Positions 35,300-47,241 of a stretch of 64,000 bases of DNA are shown one piece after another; the stretch's first letter is position 1, and each line of letters opens with the position of its first letter. The DNA is taken from the NCBI GenBank assembly GCA_020543525.1, contig JAHYIO010000037.1, positions 124,001 through 188,000 of the forward strand. The letters run 5' to 3'. The stretch comes from Coriolopsis trogii. Lineage: Eukaryota; Basidiomycota; Agaricomycetes; Polyporales; Polyporaceae. The translations under genes were made by a program, and so were the position numbers. The notes beneath the pieces are model-generated. The model had not been told where the DNA came from. It worked only from the letters and a program-made list of their open reading frames with translations, and did no database searches.

Positions 35300-38117
35300 T
35301 CACCTCTCGGATACCTCTGTTCTCGATTTTCGCTTTTCAGGGAAGAGCGAGCTATTGACAATCTTGTGAGCAGCCCATCCGTGCCGCCACACCAAACACA
35401 TAGACTCACCAGGGCAAGGTGGCCACCGACAACGGGACGCGCACGGAAGCCCTGCACAGCGCCGTTCGTGGTCTCATACCAGTCTCCGAGAGGCTGCGAG
35501 CTCTGGCCGTCCGCTGCGTACTTGCGCACAGAGCTGATCAGGAGGTCCCGCACGGACGTCGACGTCACCAAAGCGGCGGTCCAGATCTCCCAATCTACAT
35601 GAAACATGAAGTCAGCATTGCGTTCATCCTGAGGGGCCGCAGGTCGACTCACCAGACTTGGTGTAGGTGTGGCTGTGGCGAGGAACAAGTTAGCATGTTT
35701 GTAGAGAAGGCGTGTCAACAGACTCACCGAGTGTCGAGCGGGACACCGTATGCATTGGCGTGGCTGGCGTACCAGGCGGTTTCTGAGATGTTTCATATGT
35801 CAGGCAGGCTGGTGTACGATGGACCGGTCCCCGACTTACGCATATCATAGATGGACTGCGGGAAGAGGTTGAACTGCAAAAGCTTGTCGCCGTACAGGTT
35901 GTACGTGAGGCCCCACGAGTCGCTCTGGCCGTACTGGATGCGATTGAGCATTAGGGCGAATGTCTCTAGCTATTTGTGCGACCCAGACGTACCGCGAGGG
36001 TCAAATGGTTGCCGTTCGAAGACATCGCGAGCTTCTGCCACTGTGACACGTATGACGTGGCGATAGCCTAGAAAACGCCTGATGAGTCAACCAATTGTCC
36101 CTTTGTCCTTTAAGGTAGACTACGCACAGTGTAGTTGGTCGCCTTCGCAGTGTCGCCGTGAAGCGAAGCAATCTCGGCCATTGCCCTAATACCGACGATA
36201 CCCTTGATGGCGAGGTTGGTCTGGTTCGCGAGCGTGCCAGCAAAGTCGTCCGTCGAGAGCTGGTCGGCGGGGATGAGCGAGTCATCAATCAGGAACTGCG
36301 CCCATTGGTCGAGCAGGTTGTACTATATTCGTGAGACCATATGTCAGCGCATTGCTGAAATACGAATTAGAGACGAAACACGGGAGTAGACTCACGTAAG
36401 TGTCAATGATAGAGTGGTCGTTAGTCTCGCGAGTGTAGCTGAGCGTCATGATGAGCATGTTGCCGCTCTCCTCAACCTGCATGGCCTCGTCCCTGCCGTC
36501 GTTGTGGCCGATCGCTTGGGGGTAGTGAGCACCAATATCGTGCACGGCCCACTTGTTCGGGTACTGGCCGGTGGATTGGTACTCGAAGAGCGGGAGTAGG
36601 AGCTGCTTGCCGATGACAGGGTTCGTGTACAGGAAGAGGGGCCAGGAGGGGAAGATGACATCGACAGTGTTGGTGTTACCATCGCTGGAAATCTCTGTGA
36701 TATCCATGAGCACACAGACGAAAATGGTATGCAAAAGTTATGAGCATACCTTTCATGAAAGTCGTCACGTCGTTGGTGTTGAAAGAGCCATCACTATTCT
36801 TCGAAACGGTAATCTCGCAAGCACCTAGGGTCTGACGGACGGAAAGCTCGACAATATCCGCATAGTCTGAGGAGACCTTATCCGCGTCCGCCCTGATCTT
36901 GGCGTCGAACGCGTTCGCGCGCGCGACCGCGTTGCTGTAATCGTTGAGGAAGGTCTGGATAGCACTGGCAACAGTCTTGAACTTCGTCCAGAAGAAGAAG
37001 CTCCTGTTCTGGCGTCCGTTGTTGGCGGTGATGTACTGCACGGCCGGGTCGCGGACATGACCGACGACGAACACGACAGGGGCAGAGGGGCCGCTAACGG
37101 TTCCGAGGTCATGCGCGAGGGCGAAGACGGGCCAGCGGTCGGAGACGGCGCGGAACGCGGTGTCGGCTGTGTTCGCGAGCTTGCCGTTGTTGATGAATTG
37201 GGCACGGACGACGGTGTCCTGGCCAGACTGCCAGGTCGCACCTTGGGTCTGAGGAAACGAGAGCATAGTCAGCTGTCCGAACTCACCCCGAAAGCCTGAT
37301 GCAACTCACGTTCAAGGTTGCATGGTAGGCGGAACCCTCTGCATGAGCGTAGTCAGCGCCATGGTTACCTTGACGTGCTGTGAGGAGAACTCACGCTGGA
37401 TGTGGTCGTTGATCTCGCTGAACGAACCCTGGTCTGTGAGTTGGACTTGGTGGGTGAGCACGTTACCCGTCGTTGTCGACCAGTTAGCAGTCTTGCTGTT
37501 GTCGCCGGTGACCCACTCCGCGCTGATGTCCGCATACACCTGCACGCTGTGCGACTTGCCGTCGTTGGGAGCAGCAGAGACGGAATAATAAGAGAAGGGC
37601 AGGGACTGGTTGACGAGGTCGGACGTCTCGACCGGGCTGAGGAAGTTGATGGTGAGGTCAACCGGGCCGGCAGTCATGACGAAAGTACTTTGGGTGGCCG
37701 TGAACTATGGCCGATATCAACTTCGCGAGCTTCTTTGAAGGGGCTGAGGAGCACGAAGCTCACCTTGAGACTTTTCTGGACAGCCTTCTGGGCTCCGGCG
37801 ACATCGGGGATACCCAGCCAGTTGTAGGTAGTACCGTCGACTTTGACGTAGCCCGCCCAGCCCAGGATCTAATAGGTGTTGTGAGGATATAGCGCCGACA
37901 CATGCGTAACGATACTTACACTTCCTGTCCAGAACGTAGGCCAGGCTGCATTAAGAGCCGTGCCAGACCCCTGAGCGAGCCATGCTGAGACATATGGGGT
38001 GCGAACCGCGAGCGGTACGGATGCGGGGTTGAAAGGAGTTGCGCTCCATGTCACCGCTCCCAGTACGGGAGCAAGCAACAAGGAACACCAGGTTGCGAGG
38101 AGAGCAGGCCCGTACAT
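35300..38117 (-). CDS. gtaA: Secreted glutaminase-like protein (GtaA family, DUF4965/DUF5127/DUF1793)
   Basis: GtaA-type enzymes are secreted and hydrolyse glutamine; other members of the family have no proven activity. Minus-strand exons start MYGPALLATWCSLLLAPVLG, a clear signal peptide cut near the following AVTW. Family blocks: VPLAVRTPYVSAWL, VDGTTYNWLG, FLSPVE (with SLPFSYYSVSA), SDRWPVFALAHDLG, DEAMQVEESGNMLIMTL, IKGIVGIRAMAEI, LAYGQSDSWGLTYNLYGDKLL, SDWEIWTAALVTS and GFRARPVVGGHLAL. The last intron (GTGAGT at about 35420) leads to a short tail ending EVSER with stop at 35300-35302. If that intron is not used, the frame reads on to 35056, so the C-terminus is uncertain. Several N-glycosylation-type NxT/S sites are present. 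Confidence 0.85.
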
Positions 38118-39768
38118 GGCCGTTTTGAACGCGTCGCAAAAGGGAGATGATTCGAACGGGACGCGCATCCTCGTCATTAAGTACTCTTTCGCGAAGTCAC
38201 CTAGAGCGGGGTCTATCAGCGTCTCAATCGGCTGTGATCATCGGCAAGTGTGACCGGTTGTGAGAGGACCTCGTGCAGATGCAAACCGCAGGGAGAGAAC
38301 GAATCGGGCACACACAGCGACAGTCAGGTGAGGAGGTAATGTGACTACACACTGCATGGCACCGAAGACGAGACGCAGCGATGGGAGGACGTCATATCAT
38401 TCCATGATTAGCCATTGCTCCTACCATCTTGCGAAAGCGATCTGACTGCCGCAGCTGAGTGCGGGCCAGGTTTTCGTCCGATGCCATGGGACCCCTCAGA
38501 CCTTCGTCATCCATCTTCGGTGCCTTGTGGGTGACTGACCCGATGCATGTTGACGTGCCTTCAAAAATCGCGACTGCGTCAAGCTGCCCTGGAGAGCTAA
38601 ACGGGATCAGACAAGTGGAGTTAGCAAATAGCACGCCAACGTACCCCGGATTATGAAAGCCATGCTGGCGACTTGGGTTTGCGGCCGTTTCGACGACAAA
38701 GCTGTGCGCACCATTACGATCGTCTGCCATCAGAATTTGCCGATGGGGGTCTTCTGCTCGTGTAACACATGCCCCACAAGCGATGATCCTCGTGGAGCCC
38801 CGGTTCTATTCACATAGACATATGTCGATGCGTGCTGCTAGTACTGAAGGACGAATGAGACACCGACCGGGACCGCGATGAAGAAGAAGTTGCAAGAGCA
38901 TCCGGACCAACGTCTCGTATTTTTGGCCCGACCCAGTCTCGGATCCTTGGTGGCAGTGTCAGCACATGAGCGCCAAGAGGAGCCGTGCACACATGTAAAT
39001 TCAGTACTTTGACTGCTGAAGAAATTCCATGGCATGGCAAGAGCTGCTCGAACCGTCAGAGATTGTTGACGTCGGTGCGAGTGTGGCCCTTTGTCGTCAA
39101 TGGAACCATTCTTGGGGTTCCCCGATGGATTATTCCGTGGCTGTCGTGTAGTATGTCGGGCATGAAGGCGCAAATTGGTCCAGCTGGTCACCAGATAGGC
39201 TGCAATCCCTCTCTCACCGTGAGGGGGAACTGTGCGAGAAGAGTGGTCTTGTGTCTTGGCCATATGATCTGCCTCCTCACTCAAGGAACATTACTATTTC
39301 TGTTATGACAATGCATTGTTTATCATCGCCTTAGTAGGAGTCGCCGCAGAAATTTATGGAAATAGTCAGAACAGAACATACTCACCGGAAGAGAGATGAG
39401 TACGCATGCCGTTGACGCCATTAACATCGGACGAAACCTGCCGTTTATGAAACTGCGGAGTCTTTCCTGCAATAGAAGGAAGCGCAGCTGTGGTTACGGA
39501 CGTTGAGTCGTTGACTTTGGGAGCCAAGTCGTATGTGGCGTCGCAAAAGCCGTAGAGCCAAGACCCAGGAGGTCAACATCTAGCCTGGAAAGAGAGGGAG
39601 CTCGAGGTGCAAGTAGGCGCACGCGAGGGCCACGTGGCGGAGTACGCGGGGCGGTTCGAGCCTGAGGCAGAGTCGACTTGGACTTGCTCGTTCCCGCGGA
39701 CTCTATCCTCGACTGCAGTCATTCCTTTGGCCACTCTCCAGGGCGTCCGACGCGCCGTCCTCCTCACC
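38118..39768. other. Intergenic region of 1.65 kb, glutaminase promoter side and upstream of the coiled-coil gene
   Basis: The genes flanking this stretch point away from each other, so it should contain both promoters. Open frames of up to 148 residues occur (for example 38838-39284 on the minus strand), but they carry no recognisable domain, and their composition is like random GC-rich DNA. No gene is called. Confidence 0.4.
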
Positions 39769-41031
39769 ATGGACATACCGACCTCCAGGGAGATTGAGCT
39801 CGAGACTCTCTTGCGCCGACGTGACGCGCAGGTCGCTGAACTTACCGTGCGTATCGTATCGTCTGTGTGCATTGAACACCCGCATATCACGCTCACTGCT
39901 CTCGACGCGTCCCAGGATGAAGTCACACATCTACGCCAGTTCCTGACAACCCAGCCTCCTCCTTCTGCCACAGAGCCAACGACAATCCCACCTGCGTTGA
40001 TGTCACTGCTCCTTCCCCAATTGAATCAACGTAACTCCACCTCCACATCTCCCTCGAGTTCAGTGACGACTGCCCTTGTCCAGAGGACCAAGATCCTACA
40101 GGAAGAGAACGATGAGCTTTACGAGCTGCTTAAATCCGGGGAAACGGGGAGGCTGAAAGAGGAGGTTCGAGCTCTCAAAAGGACGGTACAGAAGCTAGAA
40201 GCGGCTCTTAGAGGTGCGTTTGACGCGGACGAGGTTTACTCGGACTATCTGTAACGGCTATGCTTCCCATTATCCGGCAGAATCGCACCAAGTCAACATA
40301 GTAATGGCGTACGTAGTATCAGTTGCGGGATCAGATTCTGCTGTTAACCAATGTGCTGCAGTACTGAGTTGGAGAAGTCGCAAGAGGCACTTCTCCAAGC
40401 ACACGGGCGCCAAGCGCACGCCCATCAACCCTCTCCGGCCCCGAGGGCTCATCATCCCCCACCGCACATTCTCAACGGGAGTGGCAAGCTCCCTCCCACA
40501 GGACCTCGAGCACACAAAAAGCCACGAATAGAGCCTCAGATATCTCCTCCCACGTCCAACGCGTCCCTCCCGATTCCGCCAAAACCGCACCTTTCCGCAG
40601 CGAATGCAACGCAGCCCCGGGGTGCGTCACGAGACTCGCGGGCGTCGCAAGACAGGAAGCCGCCTATGGAGGGCGGTGGCGGGATGGACGTTGACGAAGA
40701 TAACCGGTCTCGCCCGCGGTCACCCTTACGCGACCGACCGCCTCATCGTGATAGGGAACGTGACCGCGATAAGGACCGCGAACGAGACAGAGACCGAGAT
40801 CGGCCCCGGAATCGCGACAGAGAGCGTCACAGAGACCGCGAGCGCGACCGTGATCGCGACCATGATCAGTCCTCACGGCGCAACGGTGGTGGTGGTGGCG
40901 GCGGCGGGGGAGCGGGTGGTGGTGGTGGGGGAGGTCGCCGTGGAGGCACCAGACGGACAAACGGCAAGACTAACAGTAACGACGATTCCAATGGTGGAGA
41001 TAGGACGTTGGCGGAACGGATGGGACTCTGA
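39769..41031 (+). CDS. Coiled-coil protein with RD-repeat and Gly-rich tail, possible WTAP/Mum2 homologue
   Basis: Three exons (39769-39849, about 39912-40252, about 40366-41031) join in frame. Residues 1-40 are a predicted helix (MDIPTSREIELETLLRRRDA). A second coiled coil follows, RTKILQEENDELYELLKSGE then RLKEEVRALKRTVQKLEAAL, and continues over the intron with TELEKSQEALLQAHGR. This is the pattern I associate with WTAP/Mum2, the regulatory subunit of the m6A RNA methyltransferase complex, but the match is from memory and there is no methyltransferase gene in the window. The rest is Pro/His-rich with a basic RAHKKPRIEP stretch, a run of about 35 residues of alternating Arg-Asp/Arg-Glu dipeptides (about 40740-40860), and two Gly runs (about 40880-40940). 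Such tails are common in nuclear RNA-binding proteins. Confidence 0.7.
40740..40945 (+). repeat. In-frame Arg-Asp/Glu dipeptide repeat followed by poly-Gly codons
   Basis: The codons for Asp, Arg and Glu alternate as imperfect GACCGCGAT-type units and then change to GGT/GGC runs. It lies inside the last exon of the coiled-coil gene and keeps frame throughout, which suggests selection on the protein. Confidence 0.8.
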
Positions 41032-44000
41032 TCGGACCTCGAATGGCCGCTGGCCGCACGCACACGGACGCATGCCGTGTTGTTCAGTACATACGGTGCG
41101 GTCTTTTCTCCTTGGTATGCCTTCTTTTTGTGTGTCACTATCGTCTAACTTATCCGTATCTGAACCCGCCCACAGTTGTATTCATACTATGCTCACGCTC
41201 TATTGTCGTAATGCTTTGCGGAATCGTATAACGTCGCTGTATCTATTCTATTATCTCCCGGTTTATGTGTACACACGCACTGACCTAGTTTCATGAGCGT
41301 TCTGTAGTCAACTCACGACAGGTCACTTACGCAGACGACGCTATTCCATGACCCCCCTATACCTTGCATTCCTGACTCTAATTTGCCGTCCAACTTCTGT
41401 AGCACTTCTTGGACAGACATGATAGCTTAGCGAAATTATACCTGTACAGGTACACAAGAGCTGCTCTGCGTATGTTCTCCCTTGCTTGACCATTCATTGA
41501 CATTGTGCACCACTTCAAGGCGAGTCTGACACCCATCTACATAGATGAGGAAACGATGGGGAAACAGCGCACCTCCCTGGGAGTCATTTGGTTTGCAAGT
41601 CGTTGGTGCTCTCGGCGGGCTGACATACCGCCAATGATTTCAGACCCAATACATCTACTGCAAGCGGTGGTTTGACCAGAGCACATCTCTACCATGCAGA
41701 TGGTATGTGACATTGTTTTCCCTAGAACCCCTGAGTACTAGCTAATCCCATTTGTCTGTTCACAAGTTGACCGTGTTCAGGTCAGTCACACAACTGTCGT
41801 CAATATCCGTGGCATGGCCCAATCGACAGACGTCTCAAGTCCGAGGACCACAGCAGTCTTCGCGCGGATCCTAGCCACAGGACTCACAAGTCTATTTGCG
41901 TTCGACCTAATGGCCCCGCTCGAAACCGTGCGCACTAACAGGTTCATCATGCCCTCTATATCTTACCCGTTTCACAATCGCCGCGGCAGACCGACCTGCC
42001 GTGCGCGGTGTTCACCCTCAACTCTTCACACCCCGACCCGCGCCCGACGACACGTCACTCACACGGTGTGTGCGCACACGATGGATCCGCATCTGCTTCG
42101 TGCGTGCTTGTTACGGCCGGTAACCAGAACCAAGAGAGCAACATAACCCTCCTTGACGTCGGACCCATCCTCGCTACGCTCTTTTCACCGTCATCGGCTG
42201 CTTCGCATCGTGAACGTCGCCGAGCGCCATGTGCGCTACCCATGGGCCCCGGAGAGGCTCTGACCAGGGCGTGACGCCATAGGATCGATGCCGCTCCGGG
42301 GTCGGGACTCGCTTGCCCCCGCGACAAGTCTCAGAACCTGGAGGCGCGACGGTGAAGGCGGCCTCGGAGTCGCGCTGAGCTAGACGCGCGCTCTCGTGGG
42401 ATAGGCCGGCCTTTGAGAGCTTGAACCTTACCTCGACCTTCCTCTCATTCCATGTCTTCGACCGTCGACGGGCAGCGCCCCCAACATCTCAACGTCTCGA
42501 TGCGGGACCGCCACGGCTGCGTCCTGCACAACAGGCGTCAATCCTCTCCAACACGAGGTCCGCGTTGGCGCATCTGCTGCGCGCGACTCACTCAATCAAC
42601 CCCCAATTATCACTGTCAGCCTTGACGAGAGCAAGAGTACTGCGGGTTCAACGTCCTATACATAGGCCCGCGCGATCATGAGCCGTGGCTCGGACAGAAA
42701 ATATCGGCCGTGCGCTTCAGCCTGGAGAATCCGGCTTATGTCCCGTCGACCGCGTCCAGCGTCCCGCGACTATCCCTTGTCCCCGCATCGAAGCTTGGGG
42801 GGTTCGAGGTCGAGCGCTGCGCGTCCCATCGTCTTCCCCCTCTTGCGTCCTGCTTCATATGGCCGTACCGGGAGCGGAGAGCCTTAAGTCCGTCCCTCTC
42901 CGGTGCCGTCGCAGCCGTCTTTCCGCGCTGGAGAGGCCTCAAGGGAAGATGGCCTGGCCCTTCGTCAGCGTCGTTTGCTCGTCACCTCTGCGCTTTCCAA
43001 TCCTCGCTCGGAAGTGGGTATGGGGCGCCGACCCGAGCATACAATCCCTTGGAAGCTTAGACCCTCTAGTGCGCTCGGCTGTGACTTGATGCACAATGTA
43101 CCGTGCGCGCGCAGTCATGCGCACCCTTGCAGTACGCTCCGCAGGCAAAGGGGGCCCGAGTACCCATCCAGTCTGGGCGGTCTCAGCAGTAGGGATGCCG
43201 ACGCTGCAGAGAGCGTTGCACTCGGAGCGCCTGTGCGTGATAATGAAACAATTCTGCGTATGATATGTTTGCTGACATCGGTGACTGGTACAGGCGTAAG
43301 TGCTATGTCGACGACGTCTTCGAGAGTCGAGACGACGCGATGAACGGAGCGGACCCGCACCACTCTGTTGATATCTGACTGTTTGATATCACGATACGAG
43401 GACGAGGACGACGGTAGATGGCCCTTGCCTCACCTCGTCCCTGACAATACAGTACTTTGGCACCGGGCTGTTGTTGTATCTGGATATGGCCCCTTGTTGA
43501 TTCAACCAGAACCGTGACAGGAAGATTGCAATCCACGCACGAATCACTTTCGGCCGCTCTCACGCCCGGACACGGTGTATTTGCAAACCCTACGCCATGC
43601 GCATGTTCCGTGTCGAGTGTGGGTCTGAGTGCCGTCTCCAAGCTTGAAATAACAATTTGTTCAATAATACCTTGAAGCTCGGACACGTCCTACTAGCAGA
43701 TCCACACGTCAGGCCTCAGGATCCGGATATCCAGCCATCCAATTCCGGCCACATTAGTCCCCGTTCACCTCCCGGCGTCCCTCATCCCCGCTCCAAATAC
43801 AGAAACGATTCGGACTCTCCGCTGCCATTCAGCCAAGAATACACCCAGCGCCTCAACGTACCAGCCTCCAGGGTAGAGTTCGCGCACCGATCACGAAACC
43901 CCTAAAGCCTGAGCTACTAGTACGAAGCTGCAGTCCAAGCTCAGCCGCAGCATCACGCCTGATCGCGTACCGTCACTGGCCAGGATCTTGCTTCCTCTGC

Positions 44001-45060
44001 AGCTATATCCCTGGATCCCTGGATCCCAACTCCTAGAGTTTGGATCACAAAAGCAGTCTGCACCCGCGCGGGTCCATTAGTACGCCAAACCCCCGGCGCG
44101 ATAACGCGCACACATACGGCGGCAGCTGTCTCCCAAAACTCGTGTTCGCCGCGAGCCCCAAGTCGGAGACGCGTGCGTGTGGGCACAATGTGCCAGCAAA
44201 CGAGCGGCGAAGAACTCGGAAGCCTCCGCCACAGAATGGAGAAGGCACGAAGGTTTGGCAGCAGAACTACAGCCTCAGCTGCAGCGGCGCGCCCGCGTGC
44301 CACCCTAATGTGCATGTTCCCCTCTGGAAGCGCCCCCGGAGGTGTCAGGAATCAGCATGAGGCGGTTGAGTTTGCACCGCGTGTGGATGGCTTGACACGG
44401 TTTGTATTCTACAGCTAGCGTACACATCTGATCACCGCTGAAGAAGGCCCGGGACTAGTCGTACACGCTCTGCAAGCGATTAGGGGGACGTAGAGTATGC
44501 GAACTAGTTGATGAGTATCATAGCAAAAGATGAGGATTTGTTAATGTACGACGTCAGGAGAAGCTGGTGAGGCGAAAGATGCTGGAAGTCTAAACAGACG
44601 AATGCGAATGGGACATGAGAGAGAGATGCCAATGGAAAAGAGTGGACAGCGCGACTGATACTAGTACTACGAGAAGCGCAAATGCAGAGATTGAATGAAC
44701 TATGTGACAACGCTGAGAACCCCAGAGAAAATAATGACCGTGATGCATAAACATGTGAGAAAAAACCCGCACGAAAGGTGATGTTACAGTTTTTTGGAAT
44801 GTCCGAGGGTCCTGAAGAAGGATGGCACGATGCCGCGCAAGATGATGGGCGTACAGCGCAGTCAGGGAATGGAAACCCTCCGACCTTCCCGCCGCCGCGC
44901 AAGGCAAGACACCGATCTTGTCGCACTGGGCGCGCAGGGTCGTGCATTGGTCGATGTGTGCGCCCCTCAAAGGCCTCGCGTCAATCATGGCTAATCCTGA
45001 TGGCGCTGACGAGAGGCGGCCAAGCCATACATGTCAGGGTGTGGGGCGCGATACTGCTGC
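41032..45060. other. Gene-poor region of about 4 kb
   Basis: No exon chain with a recognisable domain was found on either strand. Left of 41.8 kb the sequence is AT-richer and looks like 3' flank. From about 42.4 to 43.1 kb it is GC-rich and open in more than one frame (for example 42710-43060, reading VRFSLENPAYVPSTASSV) but interrupted just upstream, as a decayed or frameshifted coding sequence might be. 43.3-44.4 kb holds scattered short frames only. 44.5-45.06 kb is likely the 3' UTR of the next gene. Terminal repeats or transposase motifs were not seen. Confidence 0.45.
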
Positions 45061-45861
45061 TTAGTGGGATTCGCAGCCCAAACCGCGTCGCCTTGGGCTG
45101 GCGCTAGAGCGGTTAGGGGAGGAGCGGTGTGAGCGTCGGAGCGCTGGTGATGGACTTGCATCCGGGACTTCGAGATCGGGTATGACGATCTGCGTTGGAC
45201 GAGAGCGGGACGGAGTGAGGGGGGGTGGCGTGCGGAGGATTGGCCGCCTTGCTCCCGGAATGTCGAAGGCGGAAGAGGGAATAGGAGGAACGGGTGGGAT
45301 GCAGACCGCGAGTTGTTCGGGGGGCGGAGGCGAGTGAGAGCGCGCGCGAGAGGCCAACGCGGCGATGGAGGAAGTGCGGCGGTGCGAGCGCCTGTATGAT
45401 GAGGCGCTGCGAGGCGTTGTGGGAGGAGAGGAAGATGAAGACGAAGTAGTTGAAAGGTCTGACTCTGAGGAAGCCGGACTCGTCCTCTTGGTGCCGAACT
45501 CGTCGCCGTCGAACCAGAGTTGCTTCTGGATTCTTGGAGTGAGGGTAGTCGGGTCGATGTGAGTGAGCTTCTCGAGAAGTGGAGAGCCGACCAAACGAGG
45601 AGGAATGGGTGGTTCTCCCGGATGGGATGGTAGGTGGAGGCGCGAGCGAGAAGAGACGCGGCGAGGGAAGACTGGTGGGGAGGGGAGGGGAGCAGGAACA
45701 AGCTGAGGGGAAGGCATCCTTGGTGGAGGACAGAGGGAGACTGACATCGAGTGAGTAGGGGATAGTCTGACGTCGGCGAGCTTGTATACGGGGGAGGTGC
45801 GGGAGTAGTCGGCAGCAGGCGGGAGGGTATATATGCCTGAGGGAGGAGAGGACACGGACAA
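45061..45861 (-). CDS. Ser/Pro/Arg-rich hypothetical protein
   Basis: A single uninterrupted frame of 266 residues starts MSVSSPPSGIYTLPPA and ends at 45061. It is rich in Ser, Pro and Arg, with short motif-like segments (LEKLTHIDPTTLTPRIQKQL, LWFDGDEFGTKR), a Ser run before PPTTPRSASSYRRSHRRTS, and several SP/TP sites that could be phosphorylated. No folded domain is recognised. I read it as a real but largely disordered fungal protein because it is long, in one frame and keeps codon-like composition. Two longer frames over the same DNA (about 339 and 385 residues) are likely shadows of this one. Confidence 0.5.
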   Translation of the reverse strand: MSVSSPPSGIYTLPPAADYSRTSPVYKLADVRLSPTHSMSVSLCPPPRMPSPQLVPAPLPSPPVFPRRVSSRSRLHLPSHPGEPPIPPRLVGSPLLEKLTHIDPTTLTPRIQKQLWFDGDEFGTKRTSPASSESDLSTTSSSSSSPPTTPRSASSYRRSHRRTSSIAALASRARSHSPPPPEQLAVCIPPVPPIPSSAFDIPGARRPILRTPPPLTPSRSRPTQIVIPDLEVPDASPSPALRRSHRSSPNRSSASPRRRGLGCESH

Positions 45862-47241
45862 AAGAACGGGACGAGGAGCGCTGCCATTGGCTGCAGAGGA
45901 CGGGGGAGAACACGCGCTGTGAAGAAGGTGGCCGAGGAGGCTGAGATGGCTGAGATCTGCTCAGAATCTGTCCGAAACGCCTCGAGCGTCGACCCTTGCA
46001 AGCCCCTGCCTGCCCGTGACAGGCCCGTAGCGCACAGAGAGCTGTCCGATAGTGCGGCGCAGTGTCGGCCCCAGATTGATTGCACAGCTGGCCAATATCC
46101 CGTGAGACCGAGCGAATCCAGCACCGAACCACGCTCCAAAAGGGACATATACCCGAGCCTCAGCGCGAGTCAACCCAGCGCGCGCTCCTGCCAAATCCAG
46201 CTATCGGCCAGACTCGGCTCGTCACATCCGCCACCCGTATGCATCCTCCATGACTGCACCCCGTCACGAACCGACCACGATCACCGTCTGCAGCTGGCTC
46301 TCAATCGGTCTTCTGTGGCCTCGTATACCGAGATAGGCAGTGCTGTCGCCCACCGCATGCTGTCTTCCGCTTCCCAGACTGCAGCCCACGTCCTCGTTCC
46401 TCTCGTGGCCGTCGCGCACCTTCTTTGTCCGCGCCGCTCGCCCTCTGCTAAAGTCTATTTATCCATCCCAGGTATATCCCGCCCATCCCCGCCCGCCCCC
46501 CGCCCGAGGCTGCGACCCGCCCCTTCCCTGCCTCAGTGTATCAGCCGTCAGTGTCTCACGTCCACTTGTCTGCATTCAGCATGCCGCGTCCTCTCCTCCG
46601 AGGCGTTCAAGTCGTTCCTCCTAGGTCAACCTTGTCAAATTCGTCCAGATATAGCACCCAGATCCCCTCTCCTGCCGATCCCAGTGTGCGCGTTCGTGCT
46701 GCGGTCAGCTGACCGTGATTCCTTCCTAAACCTGAGTGCTGCAGCCATGGGCTGACTCCCACCCTCGTCGGTAGTCTCTATTCCGGCCATGGTCCCTGTT
46801 GAGCATGTTGGACAGAGTGTGGAAGTGGTCGCCTCTTCTCGCGTGATCTCCGATACGCTGATCGACTTTGTGCCCCAGTTCAATCAAGGCTTCTTGTACG
46901 TACTATGATCAGCCTTGCTCTCTCTCAGACTCTCCTCCCAACCTGACTCGCATCTGTTCTCCTTTCCATCTTCATCACAACAAACTTGTCCTCCGCGTAT
47001 TCTGATCAGCTCCGGCATGCGCACACACGCAGACTAGGCTCATCTCTGACACACTTCCACCGCCAGCCGCCTGTCTCCCTGTCAGCCTCCCCGTGCATAC
47101 TCCTCTCCCACCGTCCCGCCGTCTTTCTCCTCCCCTTCCTGGCAGCGCCAATTCTTCCCTATCCTCTCACCCTGGTGGTTTATCCCGTGTATAGCCTGAA
47201 GCTTGTATTTCTTGCCCCCTTTCTCCCGAACACAGTCTACA
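45862..47241. other. Intergenic region of 1.4 kb with a possible orphan exon
   Basis: From 46790 a short frame (MVPVEHVGQSVEVV, then VISDTLIDFVPQFNQGFL) looks coding and ends near a GTACGT donor, but I could not link it to a following exon. The last 300 bases before the chitinase ATG are very C/T-rich, as expected for its promoter and leader. Nothing else is seen. Confidence 0.35.

Noticed and set aside
38838..39284. 148-residue minus-strand frame in the intergenic region
   Set aside because: No recognisable domain, no splice partner and a composition like random sequence.
44991..46148. 385- and 339-residue minus-strand frames over the Ser/Pro-rich gene
   Set aside because: They overlap the 266-residue frame in other phases and show only the low-complexity composition expected of shadows. 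The 266-residue frame has the more balanced sequence, though the choice is not certain.
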